The translations under genes and the position numbers were made by a program. From assembly GCF_019746665.1 (NCBI RefSeq), contig NZ_JAIERS010000005.1:62001-126000 (forward strand): 64,000 bases of DNA. Reading direction: 5' to 3'. The notes below the pieces were generated by a model. The model did no database searches. It was not told the DNA's origin and saw only the letters and a list, made by a program, of their open reading frames with translations. Each line of letters begins with the position of its first letter. Positions within the stretch are counted from its first letter, which is position 1. The stretch is from Sphingomonas sp. GTDB taxonomy: Bacteria > Pseudomonadota > Alphaproteobacteria > Sphingomonadales > Sphingomonadaceae. This document shows positions 18,015 through 28,360 of the stretch, piece by piece.

Positions 18015-18018
<4 letters not shown>
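17392..18018 (-). CDS. crbR: LuxR/NarL-type response regulator (CrbR type)
   Basis: This 208-residue protein has a receiver domain (acidic pair near residue 10-11, phospho-acceptor Asp57 in [13 protein letters not shown], Lys in GKDAPL). A LuxR-type helix-turn-helix follows at about 143-200 ([10 protein letters not shown]...[18 protein letters not shown]). It starts with GTG at 18018, overlapping the acs stop (GTGA), so it is co-translated with acs. With the SSF-domain kinase nearby this matches the CrbS-CrbR pair that regulates acs in gammaproteobacteria. Function here is inferred from domain match and linkage. Confidence 0.87.
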
Positions 18019-19970
<1,952 letters not shown>

Positions 19971-20032
19971 CGCCGTCTCTCCCAATGGTTTTGCCGGCGA
20001 GCATAACGCGATGCGCGGCGCCGTGCACCTTC

Positions 20033-20042
20033 GACCAAGGTC
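20033..20042. promoter_or_regulatory. palindrome between acs and porin, candidate CrbR-type site
   Basis: GACCAAGGTC is a perfect 10-bp palindrome within the 152-bp divergent region, 63 bp from the acs start and 81 bp from the porin start. A LuxR-type dimer could bind such a site. Assignment to the neighbouring regulator is a guess from position only. Confidence 0.3.
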
Positions 20043-20122
20043 TAACTAGGCGCCAAGGCGGCGATGGAAGAGCTTTCCCGGCCAGAGGCGGCAGCGACCG
20101 CCGATGGCAAGGAGAGGGCGCC

Positions 20123-21514
20123 GTGGCACGATCCCGGGCAATGTTACTCGCCGCCGCCGCGATCGTCGCGGTGCCGGGCGCGGCGCGGGCGCAGGCGGCG
20201 GACCCGGCGGCGATGGAGGCGCGGCTGAAGCAGCTCGAGGAAGCGGTCGCGGCGCTACGCGCCGAGCTCGACGCCGCGCGCGCCCAGGCCGCCAGGACCG
20301 AAGCGAGCGTGGTCGCGCAAGGCGCCGCGACCAAGGCGACCGAAGTCCGCATCGCCGCGATGGAGGGCAAGCCCGCCGCCCCCGCCGAAGGTTTCCGCGT
20401 CGGCGGGATGAATGTGAAGATCGGCGGCTTCATCAAGACGGTCGCCAACAGCACCACCTATAGCGGCGGCAAGATCGCCCCGCTCGCGCTTGGCCGCGAC
20501 TTCTATCTGCCGCAGCAAATCCCGATCGGCGGGGTGCGGCCGACCACCGAGAATGACTTTTCGGCCAAGCAGACGCGGCTGTTCCTCGCGCTGTCGGGCG
20601 ATGTCGGCCGGCATGTGCTGAAGGGCTATGTCGAAACCGATTTCCAGACGGCCGCAGGCACCCAAGGGACCGAGCGCACCACCAACGGCTATGACCTCGC
20701 GTTGCGCCGGGCGTACATCCAGTTCGACAATCTGCTGATCGGGCAGGATTGGAGCACCTTCCAATATGTCGCGGCGCTGCCCGAGACGACCGATTTCATC
20801 GGCCCTACCGAAGGATCGGTGTTCGTCCGCCAGCCGCTGATCCGCTATTCGCTGAAGCTCTCCAAGGCGGCGACGCTGCATCTGGCGATCGAGAACCCGC
20901 AAACCTCGACCGCGACCACCGCCTCGCCGGCCTTGATCGAGAATGACGATAATCACCTGCCCGATTTCATCACGCGACTGAACTACGCCGCTTCGTTCGG
21001 CGAGCTGTCGCTGGCCGGCGCGGTGTTTCAGTTGCGCGCCGAAAATGGCACCCAGCGCGATGCCCAGATCGGCTGGGGCTTGAGCGCCGCCGGCAAGATC
21101 CCGTTCGGCGCGGGCAAGCGCTATGACCTGCGCTTCATGGCGAGCTATGGCCAGGGGCTCGGCCGCTATCTGGGGCTGAACTTCGCGCCCGACGCGATCG
21201 TCGCGCCCGCGACCGGCAAGCTGTTGCTCACCGAGAATTTCGCCGCCTTCGCCGCCGTGCGCGTGCCGTGGAGCACGGCGCTGCGCAGCTCGGTGATGTT
21301 CGGCTATCAGAGCGTCGGCTACCCCTCCGGCCTCGCCCCCGGCACCTTCAACGCCTTCAACCGCCAGGCGTGGAGCGGAGCGGCGAACCTGTTCTGGTCG
21401 ACGGTCAAAGGCTTCGATCTCGGCATCGAATATCGCCACGGCGAGCGCGCGCTCGTCAGCGGCGCGACCGGCCGGCTGGACCGCGTCGAGATCGCCGGCA
21501 AATATAGCTTCTAA
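20123..21514 (+). CDS. DcaP-like trimeric porin
   Basis: This 463-residue outer-membrane protein has a signal peptide ending near ARAQA, then a predicted coiled-coil segment (about residues 30-65, heptad-like MEARLKQLEEAVAALRAEL). The remainder is a long beta-barrel with family features: VGGMNVKIGGFIKTVANST, LRRAYIQFDNLLIGQDWSTF and a C-terminal aromatic strand ending in KYSF. DcaP-family porins admit small carboxylates. GTG at 20123 follows AAGGAG. It lies 19 bases before the MFS gene and divergent from acs, suggesting uptake of acetate or related acids. Confidence 0.82.
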   Translation: MARSRAMLLAAAAIVAVPGAARAQAADPAAMEARLKQLEEAVAALRAELDAARAQAARTEASVVAQGAATKATEVRIAAMEGKPAAPAEGFRVGGMNVKIGGFIKTVANSTTYSGGKIAPLALGRDFYLPQQIPIGGVRPTTENDFSAKQTRLFLALSGDVGRHVLKGYVETDFQTAAGTQGTERTTNGYDLALRRAYIQFDNLLIGQDWSTFQYVAALPETTDFIGPTEGSVFVRQPLIRYSLKLSKAATLHLAIENPQTSTATTASPALIENDDNHLPDFITRLNYAASFGELSLAGAVFQLRAENGTQRDAQIGWGLSAAGKIPFGAGKRYDLRFMASYGQGLGRYLGLNFAPDAIVAPATGKLLLTENFAAFAAVRVPWSTALRSSVMFGYQSVGYPSGLAPGTFNAFNRQAWSGAANLFWSTVKGFDLGIEYRHGERALVSGATGRLDRVEIAGKYSF

Positions 21515-21533
21515 GTCAGCAAAGGAGAGGATC

Positions 21534-23198
21534 ATGGCCACCACCTATCCGCTGCCCAAACACCATGCCGCGACATCGAGCGAGAAGATGGTGATCGCGG
21601 CGTCGTCACTCGGCACCGTGTTCGAATGGTATGATTTCTATCTGTACGGCCTGCTCGCGACCTTCATCTCCAGCCAGTTCTTCGCCGGGGTGAATGAGAC
21701 GACCGGCTTCATCCTGGCACTCGCCGCCTTCGCCGCGGGTTTCGCGGTGCGGCCGTTCGGCGCGATCGTGTTCGGGCGGATCGGCGATCTGGTCGGGCGC
21801 AAGAATACGTTTCTGGTGACGATGGGGATCATGGGCGCGTCGACCTTCGCGGTTGGCTTGCTCCCCAATTACGCGACGATCGGCGTCGCCGCGCCGCTGC
21901 TGCTGGTGTCGCTGCGCATCCTGCAGGGGTTGGCGCTCGGCGGGCAATATGGCGGTGCCGCGACCTATGTCGCGGAGCACGCGCCCGACCATAAGCGCGG
22001 GCTCTACACCAGCTGGATTCAGACCACCGCGACGCTCGGCCTGTTCGCCTCGCTGCTCGTGGTGATCGGCGTGCGTTGGGGGCTGGGGGAAGAGGCGTTC
22101 ACCGGCTGGGGCTGGCGGATTCCGTTCCTCGCCTCCGCCGTGCTGCTGGTGCTGTCTTTGTGGATCCGCCTCCAGCTCAACGAAAGCCCGGTCTATCGGC
22201 AGATGAAGGCCGAGGGCAAAACCAGCAAATCGCCGCTGAAGGAATCATTCGGCAACTGGTTCAACCTGCGCTTCGTGCTGATCGCGCTGTTCGGCGCGGT
22301 CGCCGGGCAGGCGGTGGTCTGGTACACGGGCCAGTTCTACGCGCTGTTCTTCCTTGAAAAAGTGATGAAGGTCGATGGCGTCACCGCGAACGTGCTGATC
22401 GCCGTCGCGCTCGCGCTCGGCACGCCCTTCTTCGTGCTGTTCGGCGCGCTGTCGGACCGGATCGGGCGCAAGCCGATCATCCTCGCCGGCTGCGCGCTGG
22501 CGGCGGCGAGCTATTTTCCGCTGTTCCACGCGCTGACCGACGCCGCCAACCCCGCGCTCGCCGAGGCGCAGGCCCGCGCGCCGATCAGCGTGCGCGCCAA
22601 TCCGGGCGAATGTTCGTTCCAGTTCGATCCGGTCGGCAAGAACAAGTTCGATGCGAGCAGCTGCGACATCGCCAAGGCCTATCTGGCGAAGGGGGGGTAT
22701 AATTACGAAAATGTCGCCGCCGCCCCGGGCGACATCGCCGCGATCCGCATCGGCGGCCAAAACCTGGTCGCGCCCGATCCCGCCAAGCTGACCGGCGCGG
22801 CGCGTAAGGACGCGATCAAGGCCTATCAGGAGGCGGTGAAGGCGGCGCTCGCCGGCGCGGGCTATCCCGCCAAGGCCGATCTCGCGGCGATGAACGTGCC
22901 GATGGTGATCGCGGTGCTGTTCGCGCTCGTGCTGCTGGTGACGATGGTTTACGGTCCGATCGCGGCGATGCTCGTGGAGCTGTTCCCCAGTCGCATCCGC
23001 TACACCTCGATGTCGTTGCCCTATCACCTGGGCAATGGCTGGTTCGGCGGCTTCCTGCCGACCACCGCCTTCGCGGTGACGGCGGCGACCGGGGATATCT
23101 ATGCCGGGCTCTGGTATCCGGTGATCATCGCCGCGCTGACGGTGGCGGTCGGCCTGGTGCTGCTGCCCGAGACCAACAAGCGCAACATCGACGCCTGA
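21534..23198 (+). CDS. MFS (MHS-type) transporter with periplasmic insertion
   Basis: This 554-residue permease has 12 predicted helices. The metabolite:H+ symporter motifs are clear: VFEWYDFYLYG in TM1, GRIGDLVGRK after TM2, LGGQYGGAATYVAEHAP in TM4, GALSDRIGRKP after TM8. It is longer than a typical MHS permease (about 430-450) because about 115 residues (337-453), with two cysteines (360, 377), sit between TM9 and TM10. By topology that loop is periplasmic. ATG at 21534 follows AAAGGAGAGG. Its position behind the porin and opposite acs suggests import of acetate or another short carboxylate; substrate not determinable. Confidence 0.85.
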   Translation: MATTYPLPKHHAATSSEKMVIAASSLGTVFEWYDFYLYGLLATFISSQFFAGVNETTGFILALAAFAAGFAVRPFGAIVFGRIGDLVGRKNTFLVTMGIMGASTFAVGLLPNYATIGVAAPLLLVSLRILQGLALGGQYGGAATYVAEHAPDHKRGLYTSWIQTTATLGLFASLLVVIGVRWGLGEEAFTGWGWRIPFLASAVLLVLSLWIRLQLNESPVYRQMKAEGKTSKSPLKESFGNWFNLRFVLIALFGAVAGQAVVWYTGQFYALFFLEKVMKVDGVTANVLIAVALALGTPFFVLFGALSDRIGRKPIILAGCALAAASYFPLFHALTDAANPALAEAQARAPISVRANPGECSFQFDPVGKNKFDASSCDIAKAYLAKGGYNYENVAAAPGDIAAIRIGGQNLVAPDPAKLTGAARKDAIKAYQEAVKAALAGAGYPAKADLAAMNVPMVIAVLFALVLLVTMVYGPIAAMLVELFPSRIRYTSMSLPYHLGNGWFGGFLPTTAFAVTAATGDIYAGLWYPVIIAALTVAVGLVLLPETNKRNIDA

Positions 23199-23221
23199 GC
23201 CCCGCCGATGCAGGCGCTTCG

Positions 23222-23253
23222 CCCCCGTCCGCGTGCCGCGCGGGCGGGGGTTT
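23222..23253 (+). terminator. rho-independent terminator after the MFS gene
   Basis: A 12-bp stem with one G-T wobble (23222-23233 with 23239-23250) and a five-base loop is followed by TTT, 23 bases after the MFS stop. Confidence 0.7.
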
Positions 23254-23341
23254 CCTTACGGGGCCGCTACGCGCTCGCGCGGATGGCGCGCGCCGGGCGG
23301 CTTGTGTACGCCGTGCCCGGTGGGGCCTGGGAGGCGGACGC

Positions 23342-23491
23342 GTGGTTCTGATCGGCATCTATCTGATCGTGGGCATGCTGGCGGCCTATTGCCGCTGGAA
23401 CGACATCATGGCGGAAGGCACGGTCGCCGGATCGCCGGTCGCGACGGCGGCGCAGTTCGTCATCACCTGGCCCGCCTGGGCGCTTCGCTGA
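23342..23491 (+). CDS. small membrane protein, unknown
   Basis: A 49-residue ORF starts with GTG at 23342 after GGAGGCGG. It has an N-terminal hydrophobic helix (VVLIGIYLIVGMLAAYC), a polar middle (RWNDIMAEGTVAGSP) and a second hydrophobic segment (AAQFVITWPAWAL). Third-position GC and the hydrophobic pattern suggest it is real. It ends 27 bases before the DUF488 gene. No family recognised. Confidence 0.45.
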   Translation: MVLIGIYLIVGMLAAYCRWNDIMAEGTVAGSPVATAAQFVITWPAWALR

Positions 23492-23518
23492 GGCGCGTCG
23501 CGGCGCTATAGGGGGTGG

Positions 23519-23875
23519 ATGGTCCCCCGCCTGAAACGCATCTACCTCCCGCCCGCCGCCGACGACGGCACCCGCGTGCTGGTCGATCGGCTCTGGCCGC
23601 GCGGACTGAGCAAGGAGGCGGCCGCCGTCGACCTGTGGCTGAAGGACGTGGCGCCGAGCGACGGCCTGCGCCGCTGGTTCCATCATCAGGTCGCGCTGTG
23701 GAGCGAGTTCGAGGCGCGCTACCGCGCCGAGCTCGCCGCGCCCGAGCGGGTGGCGGCGCTCGACCGGCTCGCCGCGCTGGTGGCGGCGGGGCCGGTGACC
23801 TTGCTCTATGGCGCCAAGGACGAGGTACATAACCAGGCCCGCGTGCTCGCCGCGCTGCTCGCCGAGCGCGCTTGA
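23519..23875 (+). CDS. DUF488 family protein (YeaO-like)
   Basis: This 118-residue protein shows the DUF488 signature: an N-terminal KRIYLPP strand, VDRLWPRGLSKEAAAVDLWLKDVAPS, a WFHH motif, and TLLYGAKDEVHNQA near the C-terminus. The family is cytoplasmic, widespread and of unknown function. The stop overlaps the TTG start of the next gene (TTGA), so the two are coupled. Confidence 0.88.
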   Translation: MVPRLKRIYLPPAADDGTRVLVDRLWPRGLSKEAAAVDLWLKDVAPSDGLRRWFHHQVALWSEFEARYRAELAAPERVAALDRLAALVAAGPVTLLYGAKDEVHNQARVLAALLAERA

Positions 23876-24447
23876 ACGACCTTGCCGCCCTGCGCGCCGA
23901 AGTCGGCGCTTGCCGGCACTGCGTGGTGCATCTGCCGCTCGGGCCGCGCCCGGTGCTGCAGATTGGCGGCGGCGCGCGCGTGCTGATCACCAGCCAGGCG
24001 CCGGGGACCAAGGCCCATGCGAGCGGCATCCCGTGGACCGATGCGAGCGGCGACCGGCTGCGCGGCTGGCTGGGGATGAGCGCGGCGGAATTCTACGACC
24101 CCGAACGTCTCGCGATCGTGCCGATGGGGTTCTGCTATCCGGGCGCGGTGAAGGGCGGGGGCGATCTGCCGCCGCGCCCCGAATGCGCGCGCTTGTGGCA
24201 CGCCCGGCTGCTCGGCGCGATGCCGGGGGTGCGGCTGCGACTGTTGATCGGCATCCATGCGCAGGCAGCCTATCTTCCAACGCGCCTGCCGATGACCGAG
24301 GCGGTCCGCCGCGCCGCCGAGTTCCTGCCGATCTTCCCGCTGCCGCATCCCAGTTGGCGCGTGGTCGGCTGGATGCGGCGCAATCCGTGGTTCGAGGCGG
24401 AGACGCTACCCTTGCTGCGGGCCGAGGTAAGGCGGGCGCTGGGGTAG
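23872..24447 (+). CDS. uracil-DNA glycosylase superfamily protein
   Basis: This 191-residue protein has the UDG-fold layout: an N-terminal Cys pair (ACRHC), motif A-like SQAPGTKAHASGIPWTDASG, then HPSWR near the C-terminus as the motif-B-like His-Pro-Ser. It belongs to the branch often annotated as uracil-DNA glycosylase family protein. Whether it excises uracil is not known from sequence. Start TTG at 23872 is supported by the overlap with the DUF488 stop and by the coding pattern. Confidence 0.8.
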   Translation: MNDLAALRAEVGACRHCVVHLPLGPRPVLQIGGGARVLITSQAPGTKAHASGIPWTDASGDRLRGWLGMSAAEFYDPERLAIVPMGFCYPGAVKGGGDLPPRPECARLWHARLLGAMPGVRLRLLIGIHAQAAYLPTRLPMTEAVRRAAEFLPIFPLPHPSWRVVGWMRRNPWFEAETLPLLRAEVRRALG

Positions 24448-24479
24448 GGGCGCGAATGGCTCGGTTTGGGCGCTAGTCG

Positions 24480-24566
24480 GACCCACCCCCAACCCCTCCC
24501 TTTCAGGGAGGGGCTAAGGAGAGCTTCATCCTCCCCTCCCTGAAGGGGAGGGGTTGGGGGTGGGTC
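24480..24566. repeat. long palindromic G/C-tract repeat
   Basis: Two arms of about 35 bp (24480-24514 and 24531-24566) are near-perfect inverted copies built on CCCCTCCC / GGGAGGGG blocks. It lies between the ends of convergent genes (the UDG-like gene and the histidine kinase), where it could act as a bidirectional terminator. Related elements are at 33633, 58584, 60030 and 62800. Confidence 0.85.
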
Positions 24567-24595
24567 GAAGCGCGGCACGACCGCGCCCGCCGCGC

Positions 24596-25948
24596 TCACC
24601 GTCGCGGCAGCAGCACGGTCGCTTCCAGCCCGCCCTCGGCGCGGTTCTCCAGTCCGATGTCGCCGCCTGCCTCGCGCACGATCGCGCGGGCGAGCGCCAG
24701 CCCCAGCCCCGCGCCGCCGGTGTCGCGGTTGCGTGATCCCTCGATCCGCACGAACGGATCGAACACATGCTCCAGCCGGTCCTCGGGGATGCCGGGGCCG
24801 GCATCGACGATCTGGATCGCGACTTCCGCCGGCCGCACCACCACCGAAAGTTCCGCGCGGCCGCCATATTTCACCGCATTGTCGATCAGATTGCGCAACG
24901 CCCGGCGCATCAGCGCGGGGCGCAGCTTCAGCCGGACGCGCGGCACCTCGGCGAGCGTCACCGCCGCGCCCAACGCCTGAAAATCATCGACCACCGCCTC
25001 GACCAGCGCGCCGAGATCGGTCGCGACCGGCGGTTCGCTCGACCGCCCCAGCCGCGCGAGCGAGAGGATGTCGTCGAGCGTCTTGCTCATCTCGTCGATC
25101 GTCTCGGCCATTTTCGCGCGATCGGTCTCGTCCTCCACCGATTCGATCCGCACCCGCAGGGCGGCGAGCGGGGTGCGCAAATCGTGGCCGATCGCGCCCA
25201 GCATCCGGTCCTTTTCCTCCAGCATCGCGCCCACCCGGCCGCGCAACTGGTTGAACGCGGCGATCAGCGCGCGCACGTCATAGGGGCCGCGCTCCTCGAT
25301 CGGCGGCTCGCTGTCGCCCGGCTGGAAGCGGCGCGCGGCGCTCGCCAGCGAGCGCAAGGGGCCGGAGATGCGCCGCGTCGCCCAGAGCAGCGGCAGCAGC
25401 AGCGCGAGGTACAGGATCAGCGTCTGGATCAGCAGGGTCGCGATCAGTGGGCCGTCGCCGCGCGGCCAGAAGCTGCGCAGCACCAGCCAATTGCCTGTCG
25501 GCCGCTCGATCGCGATCACCAGTTCGTGCCCCGCGCGGCGCAACCGCCGGGCCTGGCGCGGCGGCAGGCTGGTAAGGCGCGGGTCGTCGGCTGCGATCGG
25601 CTGCACCTGGGTGACGATCGAGCGCGGGCGAAAGCCGGCATCGGTGAGTTCGGCGCGCAACGCCTGTTCGACCGCCACTTCGCGACTGGTGCTGCCGGCG
25701 ATCGGGTTCGCCGCCTCCAGCCGCACCCGCGCCCGCGGCCCGGGGCGGAAGCGCCCGCCCGCGATCCGCTCCTCGGCGTCGATCACGCGTGTCACGACCG
25801 GCTGCACCACCACCTGCAACCGCACCGCGCGGCGCCCCTGGAAGATGATCGCGAAGTTGATCGCCTGCGCGATCAGCAGCGCGGCGGCGATCAGCAGCGC
25901 GATCTGCCCGCCAAGACTGCGCGGCGCGAAACGCTGCAACCCGTTCAC
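24596..25948 (-). CDS. sensor histidine kinase (EnvZ-like)
   Basis: This 450-residue inner-membrane kinase has TM1 (about 15-37), a periplasmic domain of about 130 residues, TM2 (about 168-190), and a HAMP region. HisKA has phospho-His255 (GHDLRTPLAALR), and the HATPase has NLIDNAVKYG, DAGPGIP and GGAGLGLALARAI. GTG at 25948 overlaps the stop of the response regulator (GTGA), so the pair is co-translated. No target gene stands out; the signal is unknown. Confidence 0.9.
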   Translation of the reverse strand: MNGLQRFAPRSLGGQIALLIAAALLIAQAINFAIIFQGRRAVRLQVVVQPVVTRVIDAEERIAGGRFRPGPRARVRLEAANPIAGSTSREVAVEQALRAELTDAGFRPRSIVTQVQPIAADDPRLTSLPPRQARRLRRAGHELVIAIERPTGNWLVLRSFWPRGDGPLIATLLIQTLILYLALLLPLLWATRRISGPLRSLASAARRFQPGDSEPPIEERGPYDVRALIAAFNQLRGRVGAMLEEKDRMLGAIGHDLRTPLAALRVRIESVEDETDRAKMAETIDEMSKTLDDILSLARLGRSSEPPVATDLGALVEAVVDDFQALGAAVTLAEVPRVRLKLRPALMRRALRNLIDNAVKYGGRAELSVVVRPAEVAIQIVDAGPGIPEDRLEHVFDPFVRIEGSRNRDTGGAGLGLALARAIVREAGGDIGLENRAEGGLEATVLLPRR

Positions 25949-26664
25949 AATTTGGTGACTTCGCAGGCGAGCGTATAGCCGCCGCCCCACACCGTCTTGA
26001 TGATTTCGGGCGCCTTGGGGTCGGGTTCGATCTTGCGGCGCAGGCGGCTGACCTGGTTGTCGATCGCGCGGTCGAACGGCCCCGCCTCGCGCCCCTGGGT
26101 CAGATCGAGCAGCTGGTCGCGCGTCAGCACCTGGCGCGGGCGCTGCACCAGCGCGAGCAGCAGGTTATACTCGCCGGTGGACAGCGCGACCGACACGCCC
26201 TCGCGGTCGATCAGCGCGCGTTCGCCGGTCTTGAGTACCCAGCCGGCGAAGCCATAGCTGCCCGCCTCGGGCGCGTGGAGCCGCGCGCCGCCCGCCGCCA
26301 CCCGGCGCAGCACCACCTTGGCGCGGGTCGCGAGTTCACGCGGCGAAAAGGGCTTCACCACGTAATCGTCCGCGCCCATTTCCAGCCCGACGATGCGATC
26401 GGTCTCCTCGCTTTTCGCGGTGAGCAGGATCACCGGCAGCTCGCTGGTCGCGCGGATATGGCGGGTGAGCGACAGCCCGTCCTCGCCCGGCATCATGATG
26501 TCGAGGATGACGAGGTCGATCGCATAGGCGGCGAGCCGCTGGCGCGCCTGATCGGCGTCGCCCGCCTGAGTGACGCGGAACCCCTGCTTGACGAGGAAAT
26601 GCGCGAGCGGCTCGCGGATCGAGCGCTCGTCATCGACCAGAAGCAGATGGGGCAGATCGGCCAT
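25945..26664 (-). CDS. OmpR-family response regulator
   Basis: This 239-residue protein has a receiver with Asp55 (LVILDIMMPGEDG), the switch Lys in VVKPFSPREL, and a winged-helix DNA-binding domain (LSTGEYNLLLALVQRPRQVLTR; VWGGGYTLACEV at the end). ATG at 26664. It is the partner of the downstream kinase. Confidence 0.93.
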   Translation of the reverse strand: MADLPHLLLVDDERSIREPLAHFLVKQGFRVTQAGDADQARQRLAAYAIDLVILDIMMPGEDGLSLTRHIRATSELPVILLTAKSEETDRIVGLEMGADDYVVKPFSPRELATRAKVVLRRVAAGGARLHAPEAGSYGFAGWVLKTGERALIDREGVSVALSTGEYNLLLALVQRPRQVLTRDQLLDLTQGREAGPFDRAIDNQVSRLRRKIEPDPKAPEIIKTVWGGGYTLACEVTKL

Positions 26665-26744
26665 GATCGGGCTTTACCGGGGCGGAAGGGGGTTGGGAAT
26701 TGCCGGGCGCCGCGCGACGGCTTGGGCGCGGCACCCGGTTTGGG

Positions 26745-27476
26745 TCATTCGCCCTGGGGCTGGTCCAGCCCGCCGCGCCCGAAGCGCCGCCCGCCGAAGC
26801 GCCCGCCGCCGAAGCGCGCGCGCAGCGCCGCCACCTCGCTCGCGTCGACGACGCCGTCCTTGTTGGTGTCGAGCCGATCGAAGATCATCGCATATTCGGC
26901 GCGGCTGATCTTGCCATCGCCGTCGCGGTCGAGCCGACGCAACCGCCCGCCGCCGCCCGGGCCTTGCGGCGCGGCGGCCAACTCGGTCTGGTCGATCACG
27001 CCATCCTTGTTCGTGTCGAGCAGCGCGAAGGGGGCTTCATATTCGGCGCGGGTCACCTTGCCGTCGCCATCGCGATCGAGCCGCTGGAGCATCCCGAGCG
27101 GGCCCCCGAAGCCAGCCCCGCCAAAGCCCTGGCCGGGCGGCGGGGGTGGCGGGGCGTCACCGGGCGGCGGCGGTGGACCATCCGCGCCGGGACCACCGGG
27201 ACCACCAGGACCACCTGGGCCGAAGCGCCGATGCGCGTCGTGCCAGGCGCGGCGTTCGTCGCGACTGAGCACGCCGTCCTTGTTGGTGTCCATCGCGTCG
27301 AAATGGCGCGCCGCCTCGGCGAGGAAGTCGGCGCGGCTGACCGCGCGATCACCATGTGGATCACCCTGGAGCGGCGGCGGGGGCGGCGCGGGCGGCGTGC
27401 CCGTACCCGTCTGGGCGACCGCGACGGTGGCGCCGGCCAGTCCGCTCATCAGCACGGCGAGGAGGAAACGGTTCAT
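26745..27476 (-). CDS. exported EF-hand protein
   Basis: The product has 243 residues: a signal peptide ending in VAVA-Q, a proline-rich stretch, then five EF-hand loops (DTNKDGVLSRDE, DRDGDGKVTRAE, DTNKDGVIDQTE, DRDGDGKISRAE, DTNKDGVVDASE). These are separated by a glycine/proline-rich linker between the first and second. Each loop keeps the Asp/Asn ligands and the final Glu, so calcium binding is likely. The tail is Gly/Arg-rich. I chose the second ATG (27476) because GAAAGG is six bases upstream of it and abuts the first ATG. Role unknown; periplasmic calcium sensing or buffering is possible. Confidence 0.85.
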   Translation of the reverse strand: MNRFLLAVLMSGLAGATVAVAQTGTGTPPAPPPPPLQGDPHGDRAVSRADFLAEAARHFDAMDTNKDGVLSRDERRAWHDAHRRFGPGGPGGPGGPGADGPPPPPGDAPPPPPPGQGFGGAGFGGPLGMLQRLDRDGDGKVTRAEYEAPFALLDTNKDGVIDQTELAAAPQGPGGGGRLRRLDRDGDGKISRAEYAMIFDRLDTNKDGVVDASEVAALRARFGGGRFGGRRFGRGGLDQPQGE

Positions 27477-27589
27477 CGGCATCCTTTCGAGGAAGATCCC
27501 TGTTGTCCTGCTGATGCCGCCGCGCTGTCGCCGCGCTGTGTCACGGCTGGGCGATATTGTCGCAATTTGTCGTGGCGAGCGCGGGCCTG

Positions 27590-28360
27590 CTACCCGAACA
27601 GCGCCACGCTCTGCGTGCCCTCGGCGATCGGCACCCCGTCGGCGTTCCACAGCCGCATCATCTGGCTCGATCCGCCGCCGCGCGCGTGTTCGGCCTTCGC
27701 GCCGATCAGCCACCAGCCGTCGGTGGTGGCGGGCGAAGGGGTGAGCAGGTTGATCTGCCAGGTGAGCGAGCTGAGCGGGGTGCGCGGGTTGAGCAGCCGG
27801 ATCGGCGCGGGCGGCAGCGCGTCGGCCATCGTCACCACATGGATGAACGGGTCGAGCCCTTCATGCGCCTTCATCCGGCCCCAGCGCATCAGTTCGGCCG
27901 AGGCGAGACCGGGAAATTTGGGGTCGTAAAACTCCATATTGGCGGCGAAGAAACCCTCCGGCCCGCTCCACAGCTTCGTTCCTTGCGGGGGCGGTCGGTG
28001 CGGGACCGTCGGCGCGGTGAGATCGACCGCCGAGGGCTGATCGCGCATGAACACGAACATCGCCCGCAGGCCAAGCCCCGCCTCGCTCGCGACATCGGCC
28101 TGCAGAAAGGCGGCGTTGCGCCCACGCCGCAGCTTCAGCGCGGTGACGTTCACCTCGCCCGCCAGCGGCCCGACAAAGCCGATCTGCGCCGAACGGAGCG
28201 GCGGCAGATCGGGCTCCGCGAGCAAGGCCGCCTGCAGCGCGATCGCGCTCGACAGGCCGCCAAAGCTGGTGCGGCCCTGCATCCAGTCGGCGGGGATGCG
28301 GCATTGGAAGCCGCCGCAGATCGGCGTGCGATCGGCGAGGATTTCGGCGAGCGTCGTCAT
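27590..28360 (-). CDS. acyl-CoA thioesterase, double hot-dog (TesB-like)
   Basis: This 256-residue protein has the two tandem hot-dog halves of this family: WMQGRTSFGGLSSAIALQAA in the first half and PLSSLTWQINLL in the second, with FLQADVASEAG between. It would hydrolyse an acyl-CoA to free acid and CoA. ATG at 28360 overlaps the stop of the CoA ligase (ATGA), so the two enzymes are made together, which suggests they act on the same acyl-CoA pool. Confidence 0.85.
   Translation of the reverse strand: MTTLAEILADRTPICGGFQCRIPADWMQGRTSFGGLSSAIALQAALLAEPDLPPLRSAQIGFVGPLAGEVNVTALKLRRGRNAAFLQADVASEAGLGLRAMFVFMRDQPSAVDLTAPTVPHRPPPQGTKLWSGPEGFFAANMEFYDPKFPGLASAELMRWGRMKAHEGLDPFIHVVTMADALPPAPIRLLNPRTPLSSLTWQINLLTPSPATTDGWWLIGAKAEHARGGGSSQMMRLWNADGVPIAEGTQSVALFG

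Noticed and set aside
24480..24566. Terminal inverted repeats of an insertion sequence
   Set aside because: The arms are only 16 bases apart with no transposase and no target duplication seen.
27150..27240. Short tandem repeat or CRISPR-like array
   Set aside because: These are GGNCCN repeats coding for the Gly/Pro linker of the EF-hand protein; there are no spaced identical repeats.
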